Origin: an uncultured Acidobacteriia bacterium
GTDB lineage: Bacteria > Acidobacteriota > Terriglobia > Bryobacterales > Bryobacteraceae
Direction: 5' to 3'
NCBI GenBank assembly: GCA_903828455.1
Contig: CAIKMJ010000032.1
Coordinates: forward strand, 1 to 35,449
Length of the DNA stretch: 35,449 nucleotides
Shown: one piece after another, positions 1 through 8,800 of the stretch
Position numbering within the stretch: position 1 is the first letter of the stretch
Layout of the letters: every line of letters begins with the position of its first letter
The notes under the pieces: model-generated
What the model was told of the DNA's origin: nothing
The model's input: the letters and a program-made list of their open reading frames with translations, nothing else
Database searches by the model: none
Made by a program: the position numbers and the translations under genes

Positions 1-16
1 AAAGAAACTCAGGTGA

Positions 17-406
17 ATGATGGCCAAAGCGCTGGTGGTGGATGATTCCCGGGCAGTTCGCATGATCCTCGCCCGAATCCTACGGGAACTCGGCTATGAA
101 GTATGCGAGGCGGGCAACGGGCGCGAGGCACTGGAAGTTATCGAAGCAGAAAAAGTCGCGGGGCGGAGCCAAATGAATCTGCTCCTCGCGGACTGGAATA
201 TGCCGGAAATCAACGGGCTGGACCTTTTGAAGCGGCTGAGGAAGAATCCGGAGCTCGCATCGCTCCCCGTGGTAATGGTGACGACCGAAACAGAGGTGGA
301 ACAGATGTCCGCTGCACTGGCCGCAGGGGCCAACGAATATGTCATGAAACCTTTCACAAAAGAAATTCTGGTGGAGAAGCTTCAGCTTGCCGGCATTCAC
401 CCCTGA
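17..406 (+). CDS. CheY-like single-domain response regulator
   Basis: This 129-residue protein is a stand-alone receiver domain. The acidic pair D9-D10, the phospho-acceptor D59 (in LLLADWNMPEINGL), T89/T90 in MVTTE and K111 in the MKPF motif are all present, so it should be phosphorylatable. Length matches CheY and there is no output domain. It lies 42 bases upstream of cheB and in front of cheR and a CheX-like phosphatase, so it probably takes its phosphate from a CheA kinase encoded upstream of the window and signals to a motor or a related output. An AGG at 11-13 precedes two adjacent ATGs (17 and 20); the second has the better spacing. A TGA at 14-16 could be the stop of the preceding gene, which would then be coupled to this one. 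Confidence 0.93.
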   Translation: MMAKALVVDDSRAVRMILARILRELGYEVCEAGNGREALEVIEAEKVAGRSQMNLLLADWNMPEINGLDLLKRLRKNPELASLPVVMVTTETEVEQMSAALAAGANEYVMKPFTKEILVEKLQLAGIHP

Positions 407-448
407 AAGACGCTTCGCTATGGGATTACCCGTCCGGGACCTGAATAC

Positions 449-1639
449 ATGCCGGCACTGATCAAAAGGTCGCTCCGGCCAGGAGAACGCATTCGTGTCA
501 TGGTGGTGGATGATTCGGTCGTGATCCGCCGGCTCGTTACGGTTGCGCTCGAAGAAGAACCTCTGATCGAAGTCGTCGGGACGGCCTCGAACGGCTCGAT
601 CGGGATGCAAAGGATTCCGCAGTACAACCCTGATGTCCTGACTCTTGACATCGAGATGCCGGAAATGAACGGGCTCGAAATGCTGCGGAGGGTGCGGAGG
701 GAGTTTCCGAACGTACGCGTGATCATGTTCAGCACGCTCACCGAGCGCGGCGCGGCCGTGACGCTGGACGCCCTGACGCTGGGCGCCGACGACTATGTGG
801 CAAAAGTCTCCAACGAAGGCTCGCTCGACCGCTCGATGTTGCGGCTGCGCGAGGAAATGGTCCCCAAGATCAAGCAGTTTTTCCACCTGCCCGGTCCCGG
901 CCGAGATCGATTCCCGCACGACGCGAACGCCGAGACGCCGTGCGCGGCAAGCCCCGTCGCCCCTCATTCGCCGGCCTCATCGTCTCCGGTTTCAGCTCTT
1001 CGCGGGGCGCCAGCAGGATTAGAGGCCGTGAACCCAAGGCCAGCAGCAGGTTCGCGATCGATCAGACCCAAAGCTCTCGTGATAGGGGTCTCGACCGGAG
1101 GACCGAATGCATTGCGCGAAATTCTGCCCGAACTTCCGGCGACGTTCCCGCTGCCGGTGCTGCTGGTGCAGCACATGCCACCTTTGTTCACCCGGTTTCT
1201 GGCGGAACGGCTCGGCTCAGTTTGCCGGCTCCGGGTTGAGGAAGCAGTTGAGGGCGCGCCTGTCGAGCGCGGGAGAATCCTGATCGCGCCCGGAGATTTT
1301 CACATGAAGACAGCTTTGGTTGACGGATCCGTGCGTGTGCATCTGGATCAGTCACCACAGCAGAACTCGTGTCGGCCGGCAGTCGATGCGCTGTTCGCCT
1401 CGGTCGCGGAAGTCTATGGCGGCGAGGTTATCGCAACAATACTGACGGGAATGGGACAGGACGGGCTGCGAGGCGTGCAGATGCTGAAGGCTATGGGGGC
1501 CACGGTGCTGGCCCAGGATGAGGCATCCAGCGTGGTGTGGGGGATGCCCGGAGCGGTTGTCAACGCCGGACTCGCCGATCGTGTACTGCCGCTCGATCAA
1601 ATCGTGCCGGCAATTCTCCGAATCGCGGCCGCAAACTGA
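449..1639 (+). CDS. cheB: Chemotaxis protein-glutamate methylesterase CheB
   Basis: CheB removes methyl groups from (and deamidates) receptor glutamines and glutamates and so resets chemoreceptor sensitivity. The 396 residues show an N-terminal receiver domain (D21-D22, phospho-acceptor D67 in LTLDIEMPEMNGLE, K119). A proline/serine/alanine-rich linker spans about residues 150-205. The C-terminal methylesterase domain carries the full triad: S215 in VSTGGP, H242 in QHMPP and D338 in GMGQDG. The linker is longer than in enterobacterial CheB. No strong ribosome site precedes 449; an in-frame ATG at about 500 just before the receiver is possible but would cut the first strand. cheR follows 10 bases after the stop. 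Confidence 0.96.
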   Translation: MPALIKRSLRPGERIRVMVVDDSVVIRRLVTVALEEEPLIEVVGTASNGSIGMQRIPQYNPDVLTLDIEMPEMNGLEMLRRVRREFPNVRVIMFSTLTERGAAVTLDALTLGADDYVAKVSNEGSLDRSMLRLREEMVPKIKQFFHLPGPGRDRFPHDANAETPCAASPVAPHSPASSSPVSALRGAPAGLEAVNPRPAAGSRSIRPKALVIGVSTGGPNALREILPELPATFPLPVLLVQHMPPLFTRFLAERLGSVCRLRVEEAVEGAPVERGRILIAPGDFHMKTALVDGSVRVHLDQSPQQNSCRPAVDALFASVAEVYGGEVIATILTGMGQDGLRGVQMLKAMGATVLAQDEASSVVWGMPGAVVNAGLADRVLPLDQIVPAILRIAAAN

Positions 1640-1649
1640 AGGGAAAAGG

Positions 1650-2483
1650 ATGCACAGCGAACTGCACAGCGCGGGAATTCAGCCCGAGAATTATCGGTTC
1701 CTTCAGGAGCAAGTGTATTCCCGGGCGGGGATTGTGCTCGAACAGGACAAACATTATCTGTTCGAAAGCCGTCTAACCCCGATCGTCAAACAACACGGAC
1801 TCGATTCGATTGACGACCTCTGCGCGCTGATTCGGGCAACGGGCGACGGAGGCGTTGGGATGCAGGTCGCCGAAGCGATGACGACCAATGAAACCTATTT
1901 TTTTCGGGACCCGGCGCACTTCGACGCTTTACGCAACACGCTTCTGCCCCGACTCAGGGAACAGCGCCGCGAGACCAGAATGCTGCGCTTCTGGTCGGCG
2001 GCCGCATCGACAGGCCAGGAGGCTTACAGCCTTGCCATGCTGCTGCTCGAAGCGGGACTGGGCGACTGGAACATACAGATTCTGGGCACTGATTTCTCTT
2101 CAAAGGTGCTGGAGCGAGCCCGCGCCGGCCGTTACCAGCAGATCGAAGTCAACCGCGGGTTGCCCACGCCGCTCCTGCTGAAATATTTTGCGCGCTCCGG
2201 GGTGGAGTGGCAACTGAGCGAGACGGTTCGCCGTATGGTCCGGTTCGAAACAATCGACCTGCGGAAGAGCATGCGCGCGCTGGGGCCGTTCGACCTCGTC
2301 TTCTGTCGCAACGTAATGATCTATTTCGACGCCGCGACGAAGAAAAATATTATGAGAGAAATCCACGGCACCATGTTTCGCGGCGGCTGGCTGCTGCTTG
2401 GCGGTGCGGAGCCGGCATTCGGGTTCGAAGATTCGTTTGACAGACAACTCGTCGGGACCGCGACCGTATACGTCGCGCGCTGA
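1650..2483 (+). CDS. cheR: Chemotaxis protein methyltransferase CheR
   Basis: CheR methylates receptor glutamates with S-adenosylmethionine and opposes CheB. The 277-residue product has the helical N-terminal domain (about 10-75), the TTNETYFFRD motif at about 78-87 and a SAM-binding segment WSAAASTGQEAYSLAM. This differs slightly from the more usual cysteine-containing, STGEEPYS form. Further on are LGTDFSSKVLERA and FCRNVMIYFD, both typical of the family. The start at 1650 is preceded by a purine-rich AAGGGAAAAGG and keeps the family length; a longer open frame upstream only overlaps cheB. The gene sits between cheB and the CheX-like gene with gaps of about 10 bases, so the three are very likely cotranscribed. 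Confidence 0.95.
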   Translation: MHSELHSAGIQPENYRFLQEQVYSRAGIVLEQDKHYLFESRLTPIVKQHGLDSIDDLCALIRATGDGGVGMQVAEAMTTNETYFFRDPAHFDALRNTLLPRLREQRRETRMLRFWSAAASTGQEAYSLAMLLLEAGLGDWNIQILGTDFSSKVLERARAGRYQQIEVNRGLPTPLLLKYFARSGVEWQLSETVRRMVRFETIDLRKSMRALGPFDLVFCRNVMIYFDAATKKNIMREIHGTMFRGGWLLLGGAEPAFGFEDSFDRQLVGTATVYVAR

Positions 2484-2495
2484 AAGGAATAATTC

Positions 2496-3071
2496 ATGCT
2501 GATCCAGTCGAAAGCAGAGATTTTACCGGGAGAACTAACGCCGATCGTCGAGTCGGTTTTCGGGACGATGATGGGACTGGAAGTGAGCGAATGCGCGACC
2601 CCCTGGGTTCCGGCGCACGAGAGACTGACGTCGGCCGTCCATCTTTCCGGAGACTGGAACGGAGCCGTGTTAGTGGAATGCAACCCGCGCGAGGCCTGCC
2701 GCTTCGCAGGTCGTTTTCTTTCCGTCGAGACACCGCTGCACGTGGACGAAGTCGTCCGCGACGTGCTGGGCGAGATGGCAAACATGATCGGCGGAAACCT
2801 GAAATGTATTCTGACCGCCGGCATTCAACTTTCCACACCCACGGTAAGCGACGGCCCTGTCCTCCCCAGCAGCCCGCCGGCGACGAGTGGCGCAGGTGCG
2901 TCCGGCCATGCCGATGTCCTGCACTTTCCCGGCGGACGCCAGGAACGCGAAAGGATAGCGTTTCAGTGCAGCGACGGAACCTTCTGGATCACGATAGTCC
3001 GTTCGGGCGAGGTGCGCGCCGGGGATTCTCTGCCCGGCGACGGTGCCCCGACATTGGTACCCCGGCAATAG
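2496..3071 (+). CDS. CheX-like CheY-P phosphatase / chemotaxis protein
   Basis: The 191-residue protein resembles the CheC/CheX/FliY phosphatases that dephosphorylate CheY-P. The signature ExxN pair is at E93 and N96 inside VLGEMANMIGGNLK, followed by the second asparagine N101 of the CheX helix. The N-terminal half (about 10-110) has the expected alternation of strands and helices. Residues about 120-150 are a low-complexity proline/serine/alanine/glycine insert, which is unusual. The gene is 12 bases after cheR and closes the cluster. CheX usually acts as a dimer; whether this one is active cannot be judged from sequence alone. It is the last chromosomal protein gene before the tRNA used as island target. 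Confidence 0.82.
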   Translation: MLIQSKAEILPGELTPIVESVFGTMMGLEVSECATPWVPAHERLTSAVHLSGDWNGAVLVECNPREACRFAGRFLSVETPLHVDEVVRDVLGEMANMIGGNLKCILTAGIQLSTPTVSDGPVLPSSPPATSGAGASGHADVLHFPGGRQERERIAFQCSDGTFWITIVRSGEVRAGDSLPGDGAPTLVPRQ

Positions 3072-3106
3072 AGCGAAAAACGGAGCGATCCGCTAACATA
3101 AAAGGC

Positions 3107-3196
3107 GGAGGAATGGGTGAGTGGTTGAAACCGGCGGTCTTGAAAACCGTTAGCGTCGAAAGGCGCTCGGGGGTTCGAATCCCTCTTCCTCCGCCA
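3107..3196 (+). tRNA. tRNA-Ser(UGA)
   Basis: The 90-nt gene has a 7-bp acceptor stem (GGAGGAA at 3107 with TTCCTCC at 3186-3192), discriminator G3193 and an encoded CCA at 3194-3196. The anticodon loop is CTTGAAA with anticodon TGA at 3141-3143, on a CGGT/ACCG stem. A long variable arm follows, as expected for a class II serine tRNA, then the GGTTCGAATCC T-loop. TAACAT at 3094-3099 could be the -10 box. The last 22 bases double as the left attachment site of the island, and because the repeat includes the CCA end the tRNA stays intact after integration. Confidence 0.97.
3175..3196 (+). repeat. Left attachment site (attL), 22-bp direct repeat in tRNA-Ser
   Basis: The sequence from TCGAATCC to CCTCCGCCA is identical to 23138-23159 and in the same orientation. 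It covers the 3' half of the T-arm, the acceptor strand and CCA of tRNA-Ser, the usual crossover region for tyrosine recombinases that use tRNA genes. The base before the repeat differs between the copies (t versus c), which fixes the left limit; to the right the flanks differ at once (t versus c). Confidence 0.93.
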
Positions 3197-3254
3197 TTTT
3201 ATTTTCAATAGTTTAGATGGCGGTGTCTCCCGTTTGCATGTACGATGAAGTCTC

Positions 3255-4643
3255 GTGCCGCGAACAGAGCGTCAAATTTATCTCCGCCATCTGAAGACCT
3301 GTAAGAGCCACGGGAAGAAAAACCCGCGAACGTTCAAGGGCTGCGATTGCCCCATCTACGCGCGTGTGACGATTCTCGATCCCGATACCGATGAAGTTCT
3401 CTTCCATTGGAAGGAAGGCAGTCTACGCAAGCTCGGCATTCGTAAATTCGAGGACGCCGATAAGCTCGTGGACAAGTGGTTCTTCCAATACCTCTCTGGA
3501 AATCGCCAACCGCAAGCGGAAGAAGATCGGCTTAACAAGACCGTTGCTGAAGCGGTGGATGGCTATCTTGAGCGGCTGGCTGTTCGCCTCAAGCCCAAAC
3601 TTCGGCCCGAGCACCGCGATGATCCCCGGAACCACAACACGTACAAAAAATACAAGACGTTGTTGGGGAAACTCGTCACGTTCGTGGGCAAACGTGAACT
3701 CCCCCTCTGCAAGCAGATGAACGGCGATCTGATGTTCGCCTTTCAGGAATCGTGGAAGGGCCGGGAACTCAGGAACCCGAAAACCGGCGATAAAGTGCAG
3801 CAGCCAAAGAGCGACTTCGGGAAGGACCGAGATCAAATCCTTCTCCGCCAGTTCACCGCGCGGTGCTTGAAGGACGGCCTCATCCTGACGGACCCTTGCG
3901 ACAACCTTGACTCCATCACCCCAAACGAGTCGGAGGCGCGTCCGTTCACCGCCGATGAGGTTCGTCGCCTCTTTGACAGCATCCCGGAGGTCTTTCCCAA
4001 GAGTGCTGATCGGATTCGTACCTTTCTGGCGTTGCAGCGCTACAGTGGCGCAAGGATTTCCGCCGTTGCGACCGCCGAGATAGACAAGCTGGACGACAAC
4101 GGCATTTGGCTGCGGGAGAGAAAAAATGAGAAGGGTGGACCGCCGAACTACGTATGGTGCCTTTTGCCACCACTCGTCGTTTCTATGCTCCGCAACCTGA
4201 AGTCAAGTTCGACGGAATACTGGTTTTGGACGGGGAAGTCAACGTTGAAGACTGTGGTCACGCACTGGACGGACGAAATGCTGAAACTCTATCGGACTGT
4301 TGGGGTGGAGGGTAAGCGAGGCCACGAATGGAGAGACACACTCGGAGCCGATTTACAGGGGGCGGGAGCAGAGCTTGAGCACATTCAGGCGGCACTCAAC
4401 CACAAGAGGAAGGCCACAACTGAGAAGAGCTATCTCGGCTGGAACAAGCGGCGATTCTCGGAACTGGATGAGTACAAACGCAAAATGTGGGGGATGACTT
4501 CAAACGAGGAAGACGTTAAAGGCTCAATCAACAAAGAGCATATCGTTGAACGTCTTCGGGAATTGGAGCGGATGCTCAAAGAGGGAACGCTTTCAAAAAA
4601 GGAATTTCAGTCGTTGAAGCGACACATCATGCCGCCTTCTTAG
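3255..4643 (+). CDS. Tyrosine recombinase/integrase of the island
   Basis: This 462-residue protein is the likely integrase for tRNA-Ser. Catalytic residues are visible: R267 in SGARISAV, a basic residue near 287-293 (the beta-hairpin lysine), H357 and R360 in HEWR, H383 in LNHKRK and the nucleophile Y393 in TEKSYLGW. The N-terminus has a cysteine/histidine cluster (H12, C16, H19, C30, C32) that may bind zinc. A core-binding domain follows (about 95-215). After the catalytic domain a 40-residue tail (about 425-458, IVERLRELERMLKEGTLSKKEF) resembles a SHOCT-type short C-terminal domain, unusual for an integrase. The start is GTG at 3255; nearby upstream ATGs are out of frame. The 3' end overlaps the convergent HTH gene by 17 bases. 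Confidence 0.92.
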   Translation: MPRTERQIYLRHLKTCKSHGKKNPRTFKGCDCPIYARVTILDPDTDEVLFHWKEGSLRKLGIRKFEDADKLVDKWFFQYLSGNRQPQAEEDRLNKTVAEAVDGYLERLAVRLKPKLRPEHRDDPRNHNTYKKYKTLLGKLVTFVGKRELPLCKQMNGDLMFAFQESWKGRELRNPKTGDKVQQPKSDFGKDRDQILLRQFTARCLKDGLILTDPCDNLDSITPNESEARPFTADEVRRLFDSIPEVFPKSADRIRTFLALQRYSGARISAVATAEIDKLDDNGIWLRERKNEKGGPPNYVWCLLPPLVVSMLRNLKSSSTEYWFWTGKSTLKTVVTHWTDEMLKLYRTVGVEGKRGHEWRDTLGADLQGAGAELEHIQAALNHKRKATTEKSYLGWNKRRFSELDEYKRKMWGMTSNEEDVKGSINKEHIVERLRELERMLKEGTLSKKEFQSLKRHIMPPS

Positions 4644-4890
4644 AGATGCGGAGTTCTAGCATCCGCTCATCAGCCTCGTCCACGATTGAAGTTCGGGTTG
4701 ACAACTTCTGCTTTTCTTGGAGGAAGACTGACTCTGGAATTGTGAACTTACGCCTTGTGCGGCCACGCTTCTTCAATCCGGGCTTGATGATCGTGCCATC
4801 TACCTTCTCGAAGTGCCGCAGTGTCGTGCAATAACTCCATCCCATCCTTTCTGCTGCTTCAGCAACCGTATTCTGTTTCTCTTTTTCCAT
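4627..4890 (-). CDS. Small HTH DNA-binding protein, excisionase-like candidate
   Basis: The 87-residue basic protein starts with a helix-turn-helix-like segment (TVAEAAERMGWSYCTTLRHF) and continues with a lysine/arginine-rich wing and a KFTIPESVF strand. It aligns along its length with the C-terminal part of the protein at 17082-17513 (VKELGTLWNLSTATITRIF, then a basic stretch, then TLRIPESVL), so the two look like relatives. It is convergent with, and overlaps, the island integrase. This position and size fit a recombination directionality factor or a regulator of the integrase, but no direct evidence fixes the function. It contains one cysteine only. Confidence 0.72.
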   Translation of the reverse strand: MEKEKQNTVAEAAERMGWSYCTTLRHFEKVDGTIIKPGLKKRGRTRRKFTIPESVFLQEKQKLSTRTSIVDEADERMLELRISKKAA

Positions 4891-4988
4891 CTCGACTCGC
4901 TGTTAATCAAGTAGCTTTTGGGGGCCACATACTATCGATTATTTCATGATCCGGGAATCTGTCAACCTACTGAAAGGAGGGCAGATAG

Positions 4989-5081
4989 ATGGATTTAGAT
5001 AGACAAGATAAAAAAAGATGCGGGTGCCCACTGCCAGTCGTCAGCGACGGCGATATCACATCAGACCAGTGGAATGCGTAG
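4989..5081 (+). CDS. Possible small protein (30 aa) with strong ribosome site
   Basis: AGGAGG at 4975-4980 is 8 bases before ATG 4989, the best-placed Shine-Dalgarno sequence in this part of the island. The reading frame encodes MDLDRQDKKRCGCPLP and stops at 5079-5081 after 30 residues, with a CxC pair. Its last 21 bases overlap the 3' end of the convergent metallopeptidase gene. No homologue is recognised. It could also be a leader peptide, or a chance frame behind a purine-rich stretch. Confidence 0.35.
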   Translation: MDLDRQDKKRCGCPLPVVSDGDITSDQWNA

Positions 5082-5801
5082 CCGCCACTCGTTCTCGCGG
5101 AGCCACTTTTTGTGCTTCTCGAAATCGGGGCAGAACGACCGAACAGTCAGCCAGAACCGCGTCGAATGATTCGGTTCCACCAGATGAACAAGCTCGTGGA
5201 CCGCGAGATAGTCGAGCACCTTCGGCGGTGCCATTATCAGTCGCCAGCTAAACGACAGATTTCGCCGGGACGAGCACCCTCCCCACCGCGTCCGCTGGTT
5301 CATGATGAACACGCGACCGAACTTCACCTTCATCTGTCGCGCACGACGCTCCAGCGCGGCCTGTAGGTCCGCACGTGCCATTCTCCGCAGCCACAGTTCG
5401 AGCGCTCGTGAAGCGAGGTCGGACTTGCCGGTCGGAACGCGCACGATCAGTCCATCGCCTTCCTCGTGGACCAACCCGTAGCGCCGCGTCGTCTCCTGTT
5501 CCCCAATGCGGACGGTGCGTTCTTTCCCGCGCAGCAAAAGCGACCGGGGTTGGTTCTTCTTGCGAACCACGCCTGACGAGCGTTCAACGAAGTCCAGTTG
5601 CTCAAGAACCCACTTCTCGTTTTCCCGAAGAAAGGGCGCGGCACTGCCGATATCACCGTTACCCGGAATGACAACCTCGACCCCGTGCGGCGTCACCCGA
5701 ATCCGTCGCCGCTTCGCTCCCGGTGACGTGCGAATCAAGTAGTTAACCGGCCTCCCACAAAGCTCGACGGTTCCACCCTGTAATTTCGTTGCCGATTTCA
5801 T
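5061..5801 (-). CDS. YgjP-like M48-type metallopeptidase (DUF45)
   Basis: The 246-residue protein has the DUF45/YgjP signature: TRWGGCSS at about 171-178, LDYLAVHELVHL with zinc ligands H202 and H206 and general base E203, and NHSTRFW with the third ligand-type residue H212. These proteins are predicted zinc metallopeptidases. They are often found next to type I restriction subunits, as here; their role there is not established. The start ATG overlaps the hsdR stop (ATGA, 5798-5801), so translation is likely coupled. It is the last gene of the hsdM-hsdS-hsdR operon. No signal peptide is present, so it should act in the cytoplasm. Confidence 0.9.
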   Translation of the reverse strand: MKSATKLQGGTVELCGRPVNYLIRTSPGAKRRRIRVTPHGVEVVIPGNGDIGSAAPFLRENEKWVLEQLDFVERSSGVVRKKNQPRSLLLRGKERTVRIGEQETTRRYGLVHEEGDGLIVRVPTGKSDLASRALELWLRRMARADLQAALERRARQMKVKFGRVFIMNQRTRWGGCSSRRNLSFSWRLIMAPPKVLDYLAVHELVHLVEPNHSTRFWLTVRSFCPDFEKHKKWLRENEWRLRIPLV

Positions 5802-8800
5802 TCCTTGCCGAACGCCCTGCCAAGTTCATCGACCGCCGCCGCCAAAAATGGAGGCTCCGTTTCCTCAACCGGGCACAGGTTCAGCGGCTCGAAGTCCGGC
5901 TCCCACGATTCGACCTGAAGAGTCTGGCTCACTTTATTCTTCCCGCCTCGTGTGTCCCACCAGCCCGGCGGAAGATGTTGGCCGCGATTCAGACGGCTCA
6001 TCATGGCCTTCGTCGCACGGACGCATAAAGCCTCATCCTTCACTGCCGCGAACTGTCGGATAACGGTGAAGAGTTCGTATTCACCGCGTTGAGTCAAGCC
6101 GAGCCGATCCGGTTCCGCTTGGGCTACATTCAGGTCCGTGACGATGGATCGAAGTTCCTGCAACAGTTTGAGACCGGCGGCATCGCCCTGTTCTTTCTCT
6201 TGCACGGCGTTCCGAAGGCGCTCCCCTAAGAGGCTGTGCATGATACCGCCATTGTTCCGTTCGATCAGTTCCCGCGTGAGCGCGGCTTCTAGTTCTGCGG
6301 CGCGATCTGCCGGTGTCGGCAACTGATTCACCTTAGTCAAATAGTTGGCGTCGATCTTGTAGACCGGAACCTTCTCCGCGATCTCCATGAACTCCGTATG
6401 CTGCTGGATCAGTTCACGAGTCTTAACGGAGAGTTCTTCATGGGTCGCCAACGCGCGGCGGTTTCGCCGTCGATGGGCGATGTAGATGGTGGTCAGCCAA
6501 GAGTAGTCGTACCGAAAGTCGTACAAGCACTCATCCGGCGACAGGGCTTCCCATAGAGTTTCCATCCGCTTGAACTGCGTCTCAAACTCTGACGCGATAC
6601 CCGGATCGGCCAATCGCCGAAGACAAGCCATCAGGCAATCGCGGGTATCCTCGCGTTGGATGCCGGTGAAGTACGCCAGACATTTGCCGACTTCAATTGG
6701 GGCCAACTCTTTGAGCTTGTCCCAATTGATAATCGACTCTTCAATCACATCCTCGTCAAAATTCAGCGCCTTGTGAAGATCATTGAACACGCCGAAGTAG
6801 TCGATGATGAGACCGTTGCGTTTTTCGCGTTCAGGCATGGGCCGGTTGGTGCGTGCGATGGCTTGCAGAAGGTTGTGATCGCGGATCGGCTTGTCCAGAT
6901 ACATCACTGACGTGATCGGCGAATCAAACCCGGTCAACAGCTTGTCGCAAACGATCAGGATTTTGAGCGGCTGCTTCCATTTGGTCCGGTCGTCGCCAAA
7001 GGTCTTCCGGTTTTGTGCCTCCCACTGTTCTGGCGAGAGCTTGTACCACTCGATAATCTGCTCTTCTTTATCGGTGTCGTAGCGGAATCGCTTCAACTCC
7101 GGCAGTTCATTCTGACGGGTCGAGATGATGACTTCCGACCATTCTTTCGATAAGCCCCGGCTTTCAAGTTCCTTGTCCAAAGCGTCCTTGTACAGGCCGC
7201 ACGCTTCCCGATCCACGGCCACCAGCATCGCTTTGAAACCAGACGGGTCGGGAAACTTCAGGAAGTGATCGACGAGATGAGGAATCACTTTCTTGATTCG
7301 CCGCTCGTCTTTCAGCAGCTTCTTCCACCGCGCTTCCTTCTGCTTGACCAGTTCCCGCTCGTCCTCGTCTTCTACCTCTAGTTCGTCGCACATCTGCTCG
7401 TAATTCACGTTCAGAGGCTCTTCCTCGACGGCGACGGGAACGTAGTGTGGCTTGTAATAAACTTCGAGCGTCGCGCCGTCCATGATGGCGCGGCGGATTC
7501 CGTAGTAGCTCAAATACCGCTCCTGCTTTCCGTCGATCACCGGGCCGAAGTCGTGATGAGTATTCACCATCGTCTTGTCGATGGGAGTGCCGGTCATGCC
7601 GAAACGATAGGCGTTGGGCAGTTTGGCCCTCATAGTCATCGCGAAGCCAGCGCCCTTGCCTTTCTGCGTGCGGTGGGCTTCGTCTATTAGCAAAATCATG
7701 TTGTCGCGTTCATTCGGCGCGAGGTCATTCATCGACTGGAAGCATTGGACCGTCGTGATGATTGTCCCGGCGTAGTTCGTCCGAAGTCGGTCTTTCAGAT
7801 CGTCAACGCCCATCGCGCGGATCACGGTCGGGTAGTCGCAGTAGTCGAAGTCATCGCCAACCTGTTTCTTCAGGTTGCGGCGGTCCACAACGACCAGAAC
7901 GGTTGGATTCCTTAGCTGGCGACGGCGGCGCAGTTTGTATGCGGTGAAGATCATTGTCAGGCTTTTGCCGCTCCCCTGTGTATGCCAGATCAGACCGCGC
8001 TTATACTTGCCTTCGAGCACCCGGTCCACAATGTCATTCGCCGCCTCGAATTGCTGGTAACGGGCGATCTTCTTTGTGGTCTTGCCGCGCCTCGTCTCGA
8101 ACACTACGAAGTTTTCAAGAAAATCGAGGACATTGAATGGACGCATGAGACTGACCGCTGCCTTGCGTACAGGGTCATCGTCCGCGCCATCGCCCTTCTG
8201 GTTCCACGCCATTCGCTCGACTGGATATGCACTCAGCCACGGACGCCACTGATCCATTTGAAGCCGCACGTCCTGTTCCGCCTTCGCTGCGAACGCGACG
8301 GTCCCGTATCGGAATTCCTGTTCATCCGCCGAGACGCAAAACACGTTTGTCGTCAGCAAGCCGGGCGCTTCTTCCTGATACCGATGAACCTGCTTTACAC
8401 CCTCGCGCCAGTCGTGGCCGCTGTTCACGAAGCTCTTGTACTCGGCAACGACCAGCGGGATACCGTTCACGAGCAACACGGAATCGGCGATGGCCGTCTT
8501 GATTCCCTTCACGGGATACTGATTCGTGATCGTGAAATCGTTACGATCCTGATGCGTAGGGTCCAGTTCTACGAGCCAGACCGTGACAGCATCTTGCCCC
8601 GATTCCAGTACAAGCGTTAAGCCGTCACGCAAAACGTCCAGCGCTCGGCGGTTCGCCTCTTGACGGTCGGGATAATCTAATACACGGCGAAGAGATTCAA
8701 CCACTTTCCGAGCTTTGTCCTCAGTGTTGACAGCAGGGTTGATGCGTTGGAGCGCAGGAATCAGGAGACCATCGCAGATCGGTTCGTTTACATCCCGATT

